Below are positions 1-6,777 of a DNA stretch of 64,000 nt, in pieces; within the stretch, counting starts at the first letter, position 1; every line of letters begins with the position of its first letter. Below the pieces are notes generated by a model. It had not been told where the DNA came from and searched no databases. It saw only the letters and a program-made list of their open reading frames with translations. This DNA is from Prauserella aidingensis (lineage in GTDB: Bacteria > Actinomycetota > Actinomycetes > Mycobacteriales > Pseudonocardiaceae): NCBI RefSeq assembly GCF_024171865.1, contig NZ_JAMTCN010000015.1, forward strand, positions 1 through 64,000. The letters run 5' to 3'. Both the position numbers and the translations under genes were made by a program.

Positions 1-1
1 C

Positions 2-316
2 CGCGAACATGCGCTGGGCGCGCTGTACGCCGCCGCCTCACAGGGGCTGCCGACCCTGGCCGACGGCGGCTACGAAGGCACCGGAATCGGAGTGCACACC
101 CCGATCAAACACCCACCCGGCAACCAAGTCCTCGATGCCGACAACCGCACCTACAACGCCCTGCTACGCAGGCTGCGCTGCCTCGGCGAACGCGGATTCG
201 CCCTGCTCACCGGCCGCTGGCGCACCTTACAACGGATCACCGCCAGCCCCAGCAAGATCGGCAGCATCATCCAAGCCGCACTCGCCCTCACTCACCTCGA
301 ACACCGGCCGACCTGA
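2..316 (+). mobile_element. IS5-type transposase, C-terminal fragment (5' end outside window)
   Basis: The frame is open from the window edge to a TGA at 314-316. It encodes the end of a DDE (DDE_Tnp_4/IS5-like) transposase. The block ADGGYEGTGIGVHTPIK matches the last catalytic region of that family, followed by the basic helical tail with LGERGFALLTGRW and a final QAALALTHLEH. The catalytic Asp residues and N-terminus would lie upstream of base 1, so intactness cannot be judged. Just after the stop, GAGATCA occurs twice within about 25 bases and may be part of the element's right end. The family call is from motif recognition. Confidence 0.75.
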
Positions 317-430
317 AACTCGCTGAGATCAACTCAATGAGATCAGGATATTGCCGGGATTCGCTGCGGCGATCGGGTAGGTGGCTCGTGCGTCGGCGAC
401 GAATTCGTCGACATCCGTTGGGGATACTAG

Positions 431-862
431 GACCTGTCCAGCGATAATGATTACGAGGATTCCCTTCTAGTCGACCTACTCGAGAGCATCCAAGATCGCG
501 GCCCGGCTGTTCTCGGCCCTGCTCCAGCGGGAGCCGGCGAAGTACGCGCCGAACTGTTCGTAAGTCGATTCGTCGAATACACGGTCGGCAATGGTGGTCA
601 GGTCGTCGACGCTGCCGCTCGCCGAGCCGCGACGAACGCTGCTGAAACGCTGTTGAGCGAAAATCCCGCGGTGCGCCACGCGGTCGAAACCGGCAAGGCG
701 CAACCGAACACCGGTTGGAGCGGCGCGCTCTTCTGTGAAATCTACCGCCTCTTCTTCGCCGATCTCGTCACGGACTTCCTCACCGCCACTATCGCAGGAC
801 ACCTCACCGCGACCGTGCCCATCCTTACGGTCGTCGATCCCACCGAAACCATCGCCGAATAG
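431..862 (+). pseudogene. Decayed ORF remnant, no usable start
   Basis: After a TAG at 428-430 this frame is open to the TAG at 860-862 and reads like real protein, for example ELFVSRFVEYTVGNGG and GALFCEIYRLFFADLV. It has no ATG or GTG before residue 75 and no ribosome binding site. After the stop, protein-like sequence (VAQHIVATIPTP) continues one frame over, which suggests a frameshifted gene remnant next to the IS element. I do not recognise the family. The opposite strand is also open here but reads as low-complexity acidic/basic sequence, so I treat it as a shadow. Confidence 0.3.
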
Positions 863-909
863 GGTCGCCCAGCACATCGTCGCGACGATCCCCACCCCGT
901 GCGACGAAG

Positions 910-1347
910 GTGGCGGCGACAGGCATTCGCGCGCCGATCTGGGCCGCCACCTTGATTCGGCGCTCCGGGTTGCGCGCCGCGCTCGGATACGACCCGACGT
1001 CCTACGGTCACAAGCTGAGCTCGGTGCACCACAACAAGCTCGTTCACGTCGTCGACCTGTGGCGGTGGGTCCACCGTGAGTTCTCGGCCCGCGACCTGAT
1101 CGCCGACATGCCCCTGCCCAAGCACACCCCGTTGCACAACTTGCTCAGCATGATCGAACGCGGCCGTCAGGAAATCGACACCATGCTCGACAAGGCCGGA
1201 TTTCGGCCACCCGCATCGGATGTGTCCGTGACGCAGCAAGCCGCTTATCCGAGCGGTCACCGATCGTTGAGATCGGGCGGTGTCAGCTCACGAAACGATT
1301 CGGACCGCCTCCGGCCGACCGGCCTGCCGCCGCGCACTCCGCCGTGA
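910..1347 (+). CDS. Hypothetical protein, possibly a fragment
   Basis: This 145-codon frame starts at a GTG without a clear ribosome binding site. Roughly residues 22-110 look like a folded protein (LGYDPTSYGHKLSSVHHNK, LVHVVDLWRWVHREF, MIERGRQEIDTMLDKAG), while the first 20 and last 35 residues are Arg/Pro/Ser-rich and look non-coding. The core may be the surviving middle of a larger gene damaged together with the frame before it. No family recognised. It lies between the IS remnant and the first clearly intact small gene. Confidence 0.3.
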   Translation: MAATGIRAPIWAATLIRRSGLRAALGYDPTSYGHKLSSVHHNKLVHVVDLWRWVHREFSARDLIADMPLPKHTPLHNLLSMIERGRQEIDTMLDKAGFRPPASDVSVTQQAAYPSGHRSLRSGGVSSRNDSDRLRPTGLPPRTPP

Positions 1348-1399
1348 CGGCCGTTCGACAATCTGCGGCCCACTCGACGATCCTGCTACGTTCCGCACC

Positions 1400-1552
1400 A
1401 TGAAGATCAAGACGTTCTACTCGAGCAATCCGGAGAAGTTGGACCGGAAGGCCAACGAGTTCATGGCCGATCCAGCTGTCGAGGTCGTCGACATCCAGCT
1501 GTCCAGCAACCTGTTTCTCGCGTGGGTGCTGATTCGATACAACCTCGCCTGA
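1400..1552 (+). CDS. Small Cse60-like protein (50 aa)
   Basis: The frame is open from further upstream, but recognisable protein begins at this ATG: MKIKTFYSSNPEKLDRKAN followed by EVVDIQLSSNLFLAWVLI. The pattern of an N-terminal K-I-K-hydrophobic strand, a charged helix with E-K-L-x-x-K-x-N-E-F, then E-V-V-D-I-Q, resembles the Cse60 small-protein family first described in Bacillus sporulation. That family has no known biochemical role. There is no obvious Shine-Dalgarno sequence. The gene stands alone between decayed sequence and the cupin gene. The family call rests on pattern similarity over 50 residues only. Confidence 0.5.
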   Translation: MKIKTFYSSNPEKLDRKANEFMADPAVEVVDIQLSSNLFLAWVLIRYNLA

Positions 1553-1714
1553 GTTCTCCTTCGAGGCGTCGCGAACGTGCGTCCGTCCGCGCTGCCCCGC
1601 AGGCATGACACCGGCCTGCCGTGCTGCCCGCCGCGTGGCAGCGGCGCCGCACCCGGCCGACAATGGCGGTGTGAGTTCCTCGGGCCAACCGACTCGTACG
1701 GAGGGCGGCGAGAC

Positions 1715-1786
1715 ATGACGGGCACGTACCCGGACGGCACAGGCACGGCCAGCGCGGGGACCGAGGCGGCGCGCGGGGCGCCGTGA
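1715..1786 (+). CDS. Possible 23-aa upstream ORF before the cupin gene
   Basis: An ATG preceded at good spacing by GGAGGG (1700-1705) opens a 23-codon frame beginning MTGTYPDGTGTASAG and ending in TGA at 1784-1786, one base before the ATG of the next gene. The strong ribosome binding site belongs to this short frame; the cupin gene has none of its own, so coupled translation is plausible. The peptide is Gly/Thr/Ala-rich with no recognisable motif. It could instead be the true N-terminus of nothing, with the ribosome binding site used by re-initiation. Confidence 0.3.
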   Translation: MTGTYPDGTGTASAGTEAARGAP

Positions 1787-1787
1787 G

Positions 1788-2123
1788 ATGACCGGTCACC
1801 CGGAGCGAACCGCCATCACCGACCTGGCCCACGAGCTGCTCGGCACCGCACGCGAGCACGATTCCCGGCGCGCCGCACGGACCGTCACCTCCGGCCCGTC
1901 CCAGCGGGCGACCGTCATCGCGCTGGCCGAGGGCGCGCAACTGGGCAAGCACGACGCGCCGCCGGCCGCGACGCTGCAGGTCCTCGTCGGCCGCGCCCGA
2001 CTGCACACCGCGGACCGCGAATGGTCCGTCGACGCTGGCGACCTCCTGCCGGTCCCGCCCGAACGGCACAGCCTTGAGGCCCTCACCGACACGGCCGTGC
2101 TGTTGACCGTCGCGTTGCGCTGA
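1788..2123 (+). CDS. Small cupin-domain protein (111 aa)
   Basis: A single small beta-barrel cupin is expected. Residues about 50-105 show the family's layout: a hydrophobic strand, LQVLVGRARLHTADREW, then DAGDLLPVPPERHSLEALTD and a closing hydrophobic strand. The second cupin motif (G-D-hydrophobic-P-x-x-x-x-H-x-hydrophobic) is clear; the first motif lacks the usual HxH pair, with only H52 present, so metal binding is uncertain. Its start follows the preceding short frame by one base. It points toward the convergent LuxR-type gene and has no clear functional partner. Cupins of this size often act as small-molecule binding or sensing proteins, but no substrate can be assigned. Confidence 0.7.
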   Translation: MTGHPERTAITDLAHELLGTAREHDSRRAARTVTSGPSQRATVIALAEGAQLGKHDAPPAATLQVLVGRARLHTADREWSVDAGDLLPVPPERHSLEALTDTAVLLTVALR

Positions 2124-2273
2124 ACACCACGCCACGGAAACACGACGCCACTGAATCACGACGCTGCGCCGGCGCCGAACCACCACGCTGCGCTGAGGGC
2201 GCCGCCGCACGGCCTGGCGCAGGAACTGACACCCGTCGCCCCTCGGGCGTCGACCCCTCACTGACGCGCCCGG
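2124..2273. other. Non-coding gap with short degenerate repeats
   Basis: These 150 bases separate two convergent genes. They contain repeats of the form GAA-N-CAC-C/G-ACGC at about 2122, 2137, 2153 and 2177. I see no gene and no convincing terminator hairpin with a T run. Confidence 0.4.
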
Positions 2274-5078
2274 TCACTCCACAGCGCCCAGCCGTGCGGC
2301 CAGTTCCGACCGGGAGCGGACACCGAGCTTGCCGTAGACGCGGGTGAGGTGGAACTGCACCGTCTTCGTCGACAGGTACAGCTCGGCGGCCACCTCCCGG
2401 TTCGTCATGCCCTGCGCGACGAGCCGGGAGACGGCCTGCTCCTGCGGGGTCAGCTCGCCGGGCTCGCGTTCGCCGCGGGGCGCCCGCACACCGCCCGCCT
2501 TGGTCTCGCGGTCGCAGCGCTCGACGTAGGTGACCGCGCCGAGCGCCGCGAACACTTCGCGCGCGGCGGTGAACGCCTCGTCGGCCTCTTTGCGCTTACC
2601 CGCACGGCGCAGGACCTGGCCGTGAACGAATTCGATGCGGGCCCGGTCGTAGCGCAGGGGCAGGCCGTCGATCAGTTCGAGCGCTTCCCCGAACGCGGTC
2701 CGCGCCGCACCGAGGTCACCCTGGGCGGCGGCGATCCTGCCGCGCGCGGCCCTGAGCCGGGCACGCGCCGACGCCGGTCCGCGTTCGGCCGCTCGCTCCT
2801 CGTGCGGGCGCAGGAACGGGTCGGCCTCGTCCACGCGGCCTGCTGCGACGAGGGCGTGTGCGTACATGTCGGCCCACGGCCAGCGGCCCGGTTCGTCGTC
2901 GACGGAGTGTCGCGCCCACGGTTTCGTCAACGGCCGCAGTGCCCGCAGCACCCCGGCGGCGTCGGCCTTCACCTCCGCCACCAGCGCGTGCGCCAGATAC
3001 GACGGCACCTGCATGATCTCGTAGTCGCGCGGACCCGCCTCGGCACGGCGGGAGGCCGTCTCGACCGCGTCCCACTCGCCGCGCAACGCATGCACGGCCA
3101 CCGCCGACCAGTGCAACAACGGTCCGGTGACGGCGATGCCACTGCGGTCGAGCACGTCCTGCGCGGCGTGCACGGTACGCAGCGCCTCGTCCCACTCGCC
3201 GGTGAGGAACTGGGTCCGCGCCAGCCAGCCCCGCGCCCACAGGGACACCCGAGTGGACCCGCCCAGCACGGTGGTCGGCACGCCGAGTTCGAGGTCGGTG
3301 CGCGCATCGTCGAAGGCGTCACGGCCGAGTCCCAGCCACCCGCGTCCCATGACGATCCGCTGCCACTGCGCACCCGAGGGCACCCGATCGGTCAGCTCGG
3401 AGTATGCGGCGGCCGCCTCGTCACCGCGGCCGGTGCCCGCGAGTCCGAGTCCCCGGACCGCCGCCGCCTCGACCGTCGTCGGGTCGTGCTCGCCCGCCAG
3501 CGCGATCGCCCGGTCCGCCCACGTCACGAGTTCCCCGGAACGGCATCGGCAGAGACAGTGCAGGACGTACCGCTGCGCGATCACCGCGGCGACGGCGGAA
3601 TCGCGGTCGGGGTTGACCAGCCGCCACGCGCGGTCGAGGCGCGCCTCCGCTTCGGCGGGCCTGCCCCGCACGACGGCGAGGTACCCGAGCACCGCGTTGC
3701 GCAAGGGGGTTTCGCGCAGCCCTTCCACCTCGGGGACGAGCGCACCCGCGCCCAGGGCGTCCCCCGCACCGATCAGCGCGTCGACGGCGCGGGTCATGCG
3801 ACGTTCGCGGACGAGCCGGTCCTCGGTGAGCCTGCCGGCGTCGCTGAGCAGCGACGCGGCGACCGCCCACGCACCCTCCTCGGCGTGGTCGACGGCCAGC
3901 GCGTCGAGCCGGTCGGCGAGCTCGGCGTCGGGAACGGGGGTGGCCGCGACGAGCAGGCGGGTCCGCTGGACCGGGTCGTCGACGATGTCGGCGGCCCGCA
4001 TGCGCAGATCGGCCGCCGCGGCGTGGCCCAGCGTGTCCAGTACGGCCGCGCGCACCAGGGGGTCGGCGGGTCCGAGTTCGGTGAGCCCGCGCGGGCCGGT
4101 GCGCACGAGGCCGCTGGCACACGCCTCGTCGGCGACGTCGAGCAGCCCGCCCGGGCCGTCGCCGAGGCCCGCCAACAGCGCGACGTCGCGGACCGACGCG
4201 CCCTGGCCGAGCACCGCGGCGGCGTCGATGAGCCTGCGGGCGGGTTCCGAGCAGCGCTGCCTCGCGGCGGCCACCCGTTTGGCGACAGCGGCGGGCGCGG
4301 GCAGCTGCGGGTCGAAGCGGCGCCACGTCTCGGCGGGTACCTCGGCGAGCAGGTCCACGACGTGCGCCGGGATGCCGGACGTGTGCCGCGTCAGCTGTTC
4401 GGCCATCGCCCGGGAGAGCGCGGTGCCGTGGGCGTCGGCGAGGTCGGCCACCTCGCCGACGCCGAGGGCGGGCAGGTGGACGACCGTCGCGGTCGCCTGC
4501 CGCAGCACGTCGCGGTCGGTGCTGCGCGTCGCGGCGACGATCAGCAACCGCGACGTCGGGTGGCGCCGCACCGCCGAGACCAGCGCCCGGAGCGATTCCT
4601 CGTCGGCCCACTGTGCGTCGTCGACGATCAGCAGGGTGGCGGCGCCGACGTCGCCGCTGCCGGTCTCGTCGTCCGCAGCCGCCCCGGTGCCCCGCGCGTC
4701 CGGGGATTCCCCTGAGTCGGGGCCGATCGTTCCGGTTTCCCCGTCGGACTCGCTGTCGTCGGCCGGGTCGTCCGCGGGATCGGCCAGCGCTGCGATGCGG
4801 GCGGCGACGTCGGCGATGCCCTGCGCCGCACCGAGGCCGCGCACCAGCTGATCGGCGACCCCAAAAGCGCGGTCGGTCTCCCAGGACACGCCGGAGCCAC
4901 GGTGGACGGGGCCGTGATGCCGGGCGGCCAGCGCCGACAGGAGCGCGGTCTTGCCGGTCCCGGCACCGCCGGTGACGACCGCGAAGCCGGCTTCCCGTGG
5001 GCCGGCCCTGCCGAGGGCACGCTCGAGCGTGTCGAGCGCACGCGCCCTGCCGACCAGGGCGGGGGCCTCTTCGCTCAC
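2274..5078 (-). CDS. LuxR-family regulator with AAA ATPase domain (LAL/MalT type)
   Basis: A 934-residue large ATP-binding LuxR regulator. The N-terminal STAND/AAA ATPase has a Walker A at residues about 36-44 (TGGAGTGKT) and a Walker B near residue 150 (LLIVDDAQWADEE). A long TPR-like helical middle follows, and a LuxR helix-turn-helix covers the last 65 residues (LTPQEQAVSRLVAQGMTNREVA, then TKTVQFHLTRVYGKLGV). Such proteins couple inducer and ATP binding to transcription activation. I chose the GTG at 5078 because residues before VSEEAPALVGRARAL are Arg/Pro-rich and unlike the family. It lies downstream of benK on the same strand, so a role in the aromatic island is possible but unproven. 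A low-complexity acidic insert occurs just before Walker B. Confidence 0.85.
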   Translation of the reverse strand: MSEEAPALVGRARALDTLERALGRAGPREAGFAVVTGGAGTGKTALLSALAARHHGPVHRGSGVSWETDRAFGVADQLVRGLGAAQGIADVAARIAALADPADDPADDSESDGETGTIGPDSGESPDARGTGAAADDETGSGDVGAATLLIVDDAQWADEESLRALVSAVRRHPTSRLLIVAATRSTDRDVLRQATATVVHLPALGVGEVADLADAHGTALSRAMAEQLTRHTSGIPAHVVDLLAEVPAETWRRFDPQLPAPAAVAKRVAAARQRCSEPARRLIDAAAVLGQGASVRDVALLAGLGDGPGGLLDVADEACASGLVRTGPRGLTELGPADPLVRAAVLDTLGHAAAADLRMRAADIVDDPVQRTRLLVAATPVPDAELADRLDALAVDHAEEGAWAVAASLLSDAGRLTEDRLVRERRMTRAVDALIGAGDALGAGALVPEVEGLRETPLRNAVLGYLAVVRGRPAEAEARLDRAWRLVNPDRDSAVAAVIAQRYVLHCLCRCRSGELVTWADRAIALAGEHDPTTVEAAAVRGLGLAGTGRGDEAAAAYSELTDRVPSGAQWQRIVMGRGWLGLGRDAFDDARTDLELGVPTTVLGGSTRVSLWARGWLARTQFLTGEWDEALRTVHAAQDVLDRSGIAVTGPLLHWSAVAVHALRGEWDAVETASRRAEAGPRDYEIMQVPSYLAHALVAEVKADAAGVLRALRPLTKPWARHSVDDEPGRWPWADMYAHALVAAGRVDEADPFLRPHEERAAERGPASARARLRAARGRIAAAQGDLGAARTAFGEALELIDGLPLRYDRARIEFVHGQVLRRAGKRKEADEAFTAAREVFAALGAVTYVERCDRETKAGGVRAPRGEREPGELTPQEQAVSRLVAQGMTNREVAAELYLSTKTVQFHLTRVYGKLGVRSRSELAARLGAVE

Positions 5079-5214
5079 GTCCGCACTGTACCGGCCGGAA
5101 CGTCCGGAACCGCCCCTCCGATCCGGTGTCGGCACGCGGCCGCGGGGCCCGGGTGCGCGCACGCCCGCCGGGCCCCGCCGAGGCTGTCGGGCCGGTCTCA
5201 CCGGTCTCGCCCGC

Positions 5215-6540
5215 TCAGACCGGTTCGGGCCGGCCCGCCTGCACGGTGGCCGTCGTCTCCACCGCCTCGTGGGCCGGCCGGGGAACCAGCAGTGTCACGA
5301 GCGCGGCGAGGAGCGCGATGCCCGCGAAGATGTAGAACGCGGCCATGCCTCCGAGACCGGCGCCCACGAGCAGTCCGCCGATCACCGGGCCGCCGATACC
5401 GCCGAGTCTGCCGAACCCGGCACACCACGCGACACCTGCGCCGCGCGCCCGCGTCGGGTAGTAGTTCGACACCAGGCCGTAGATCAGCACCTGAGTGCCG
5501 ATCGTTCCCGTGCCCGCGACGGCCACGGCGGCCATGAGCACGAGCAGCGGCAGGTCGAGCGGCAGGAGCGCGAGCGTGATCGCGGCCAGCACGAACGTGG
5601 TGCTGACGACGCGTTTGGCACCCGTCCGGTCCGCCCACGCCGACGCGAGCAGACCACCCACGATCGCGCCACCGTTGAGGACGAGCAGGAACGCCAGCGA
5701 GTAACTCTCGCCGTAGCCGTTGGCGCCCATGATCTCCGGCAGCCACGTGTTGAGCCCGTAGGTCAGCAGCAGTCCTGCGAAACTCATCGTGCCGAGCAGC
5801 AGGGTCGGCCACGCGAGCGCACGGGTGGCCAGTGCGGGGAATCCCACCCGCTCGGTGGTGGGGCCGGTCTCCCGCACCAGCTCGATGCCGTTGCGCTCGG
5901 CCACCACGCGAGCCTGTTCGTGCCTGCCGCGCGAGGCGAGCCACTGCGCCGATTCGGGCAGTTTCAGGAACGCGAGCGGCAACACGGTGACGATCGGCAC
6001 GGCTCCGATCCAGAACAGGCCGCGCCAGCCGATCACGTCGGTGAGCGCCAGTGCCAGCAGCGAGGCGAGCACGCCGCCCGCGGGGATGCCGCTGTAGACG
6101 ATCGCGTTCAGACGGTTGCGCTGGTGCGCCGGGGCGAATTCGGCGACGATCGCGCCGACGGTGCCGACGAGGGCACCCACCCCGATGCCCGTGAAGAACC
6201 GGCCGATACCGAACAGCATGACGCTGGTGGTCATGGCGGTGAACGCCATGCCCAGTGAGAACCACGCGAGGTTGAGCAGCATGATCCGGCGGCGGCCGAC
6301 GAGGTCACCGAACGTACCTGCGGCGAGCGCGCCGACGAGCACGCCGACGAGGGCATAGCTGCCGAGCGCGCCGCCCTGCTGCGGGCTGATCGCGCCGAGG
6401 TGACCGGGGTCGTCGAGCAGGATGGGCAGGACGGTGCCGTACACGACCAGGTCGTAGCCGTCGAAGACGAGGGAGATCGCGGACAGGGCGACCACCCAGA
6501 AGACGGTGCGCCGGCGCTTCGTTGCGTCGGAGTCGGACAT
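5215..6540 (-). CDS. benK: MFS aromatic acid:H+ symporter (BenK-like benzoate transporter)
   Basis: A 441-residue major facilitator with 12 predicted membrane segments. The first helix carries the aromatic-acid symporter signature with an Asp pair around FDGYDLVVYGTVLP (residues about 26-39). The cytoplasmic loop 2-3 motif is GDLVGRRR, and loop 8-9 has ADRTGAKRV. The family (AAHS) imports benzoate, 4-hydroxybenzoate and similar acids with protons across the cytoplasmic membrane. Its position at the 3' end of benA-benB-benCD supports benzoate uptake. The gene is separated from the fused benCD by about 240 bases that hold an inverted repeat, so it may have its own control. Substrate is inferred from context. 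Confidence 0.85.
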   Translation of the reverse strand: MSDSDATKRRRTVFWVVALSAISLVFDGYDLVVYGTVLPILLDDPGHLGAISPQQGGALGSYALVGVLVGALAAGTFGDLVGRRRIMLLNLAWFSLGMAFTAMTTSVMLFGIGRFFTGIGVGALVGTVGAIVAEFAPAHQRNRLNAIVYSGIPAGGVLASLLALALTDVIGWRGLFWIGAVPIVTVLPLAFLKLPESAQWLASRGRHEQARVVAERNGIELVRETGPTTERVGFPALATRALAWPTLLLGTMSFAGLLLTYGLNTWLPEIMGANGYGESYSLAFLLVLNGGAIVGGLLASAWADRTGAKRVVSTTFVLAAITLALLPLDLPLLVLMAAVAVAGTGTIGTQVLIYGLVSNYYPTRARGAGVAWCAGFGRLGGIGGPVIGGLLVGAGLGGMAAFYIFAGIALLAALVTLLVPRPAHEAVETTATVQAGRPEPV

Positions 6541-6574
6541 TCTGAGCTCCCGGGGAGAGAAAAGGGATGGCGAT

Positions 6575-6616
6575 CACTGCGGTGTCGCAGTGCCTGCGTG
6601 ATGTGACACTGCGGTG
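6575..6616. promoter_or_regulatory. Inverted and direct repeat upstream of benK
   Basis: CACTGCG-GTGT-CGCAGTG forms a perfect 7-bp inverted repeat at 6575-6592, and CACTGCGGTG recurs as a direct copy at 6607-6616. The site is about 35-75 bases upstream of the benK start at 6540, in the gap after the fused benCD gene. It could be an operator or a short hairpin. The regulator is unknown. Confidence 0.35.
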
Positions 6617-6777
6617 CGCCGCGTGGCGCGACGCCGGACCGCGTCGGCCCGCTGTGGCGGGCGTCGGCGTCGGGGGCGGACATGCGGGTTCCGGTGCGCC
6701 GGTCCGGCGGGGATCGCCCGGCCGAACACGGGGTTCGACTCGCGGCGGCGGCCGTGGTGACCGCCGCCGCGAGGAGT

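Noticed and set aside
476-1260. Two minus-strand frames (476-895 and 742-1260).
   Set aside because: Both read as low-complexity Asp/Glu/Gly/Arg sequence with overlapping plus-strand segments that look more protein-like. Neither has a good start signal.
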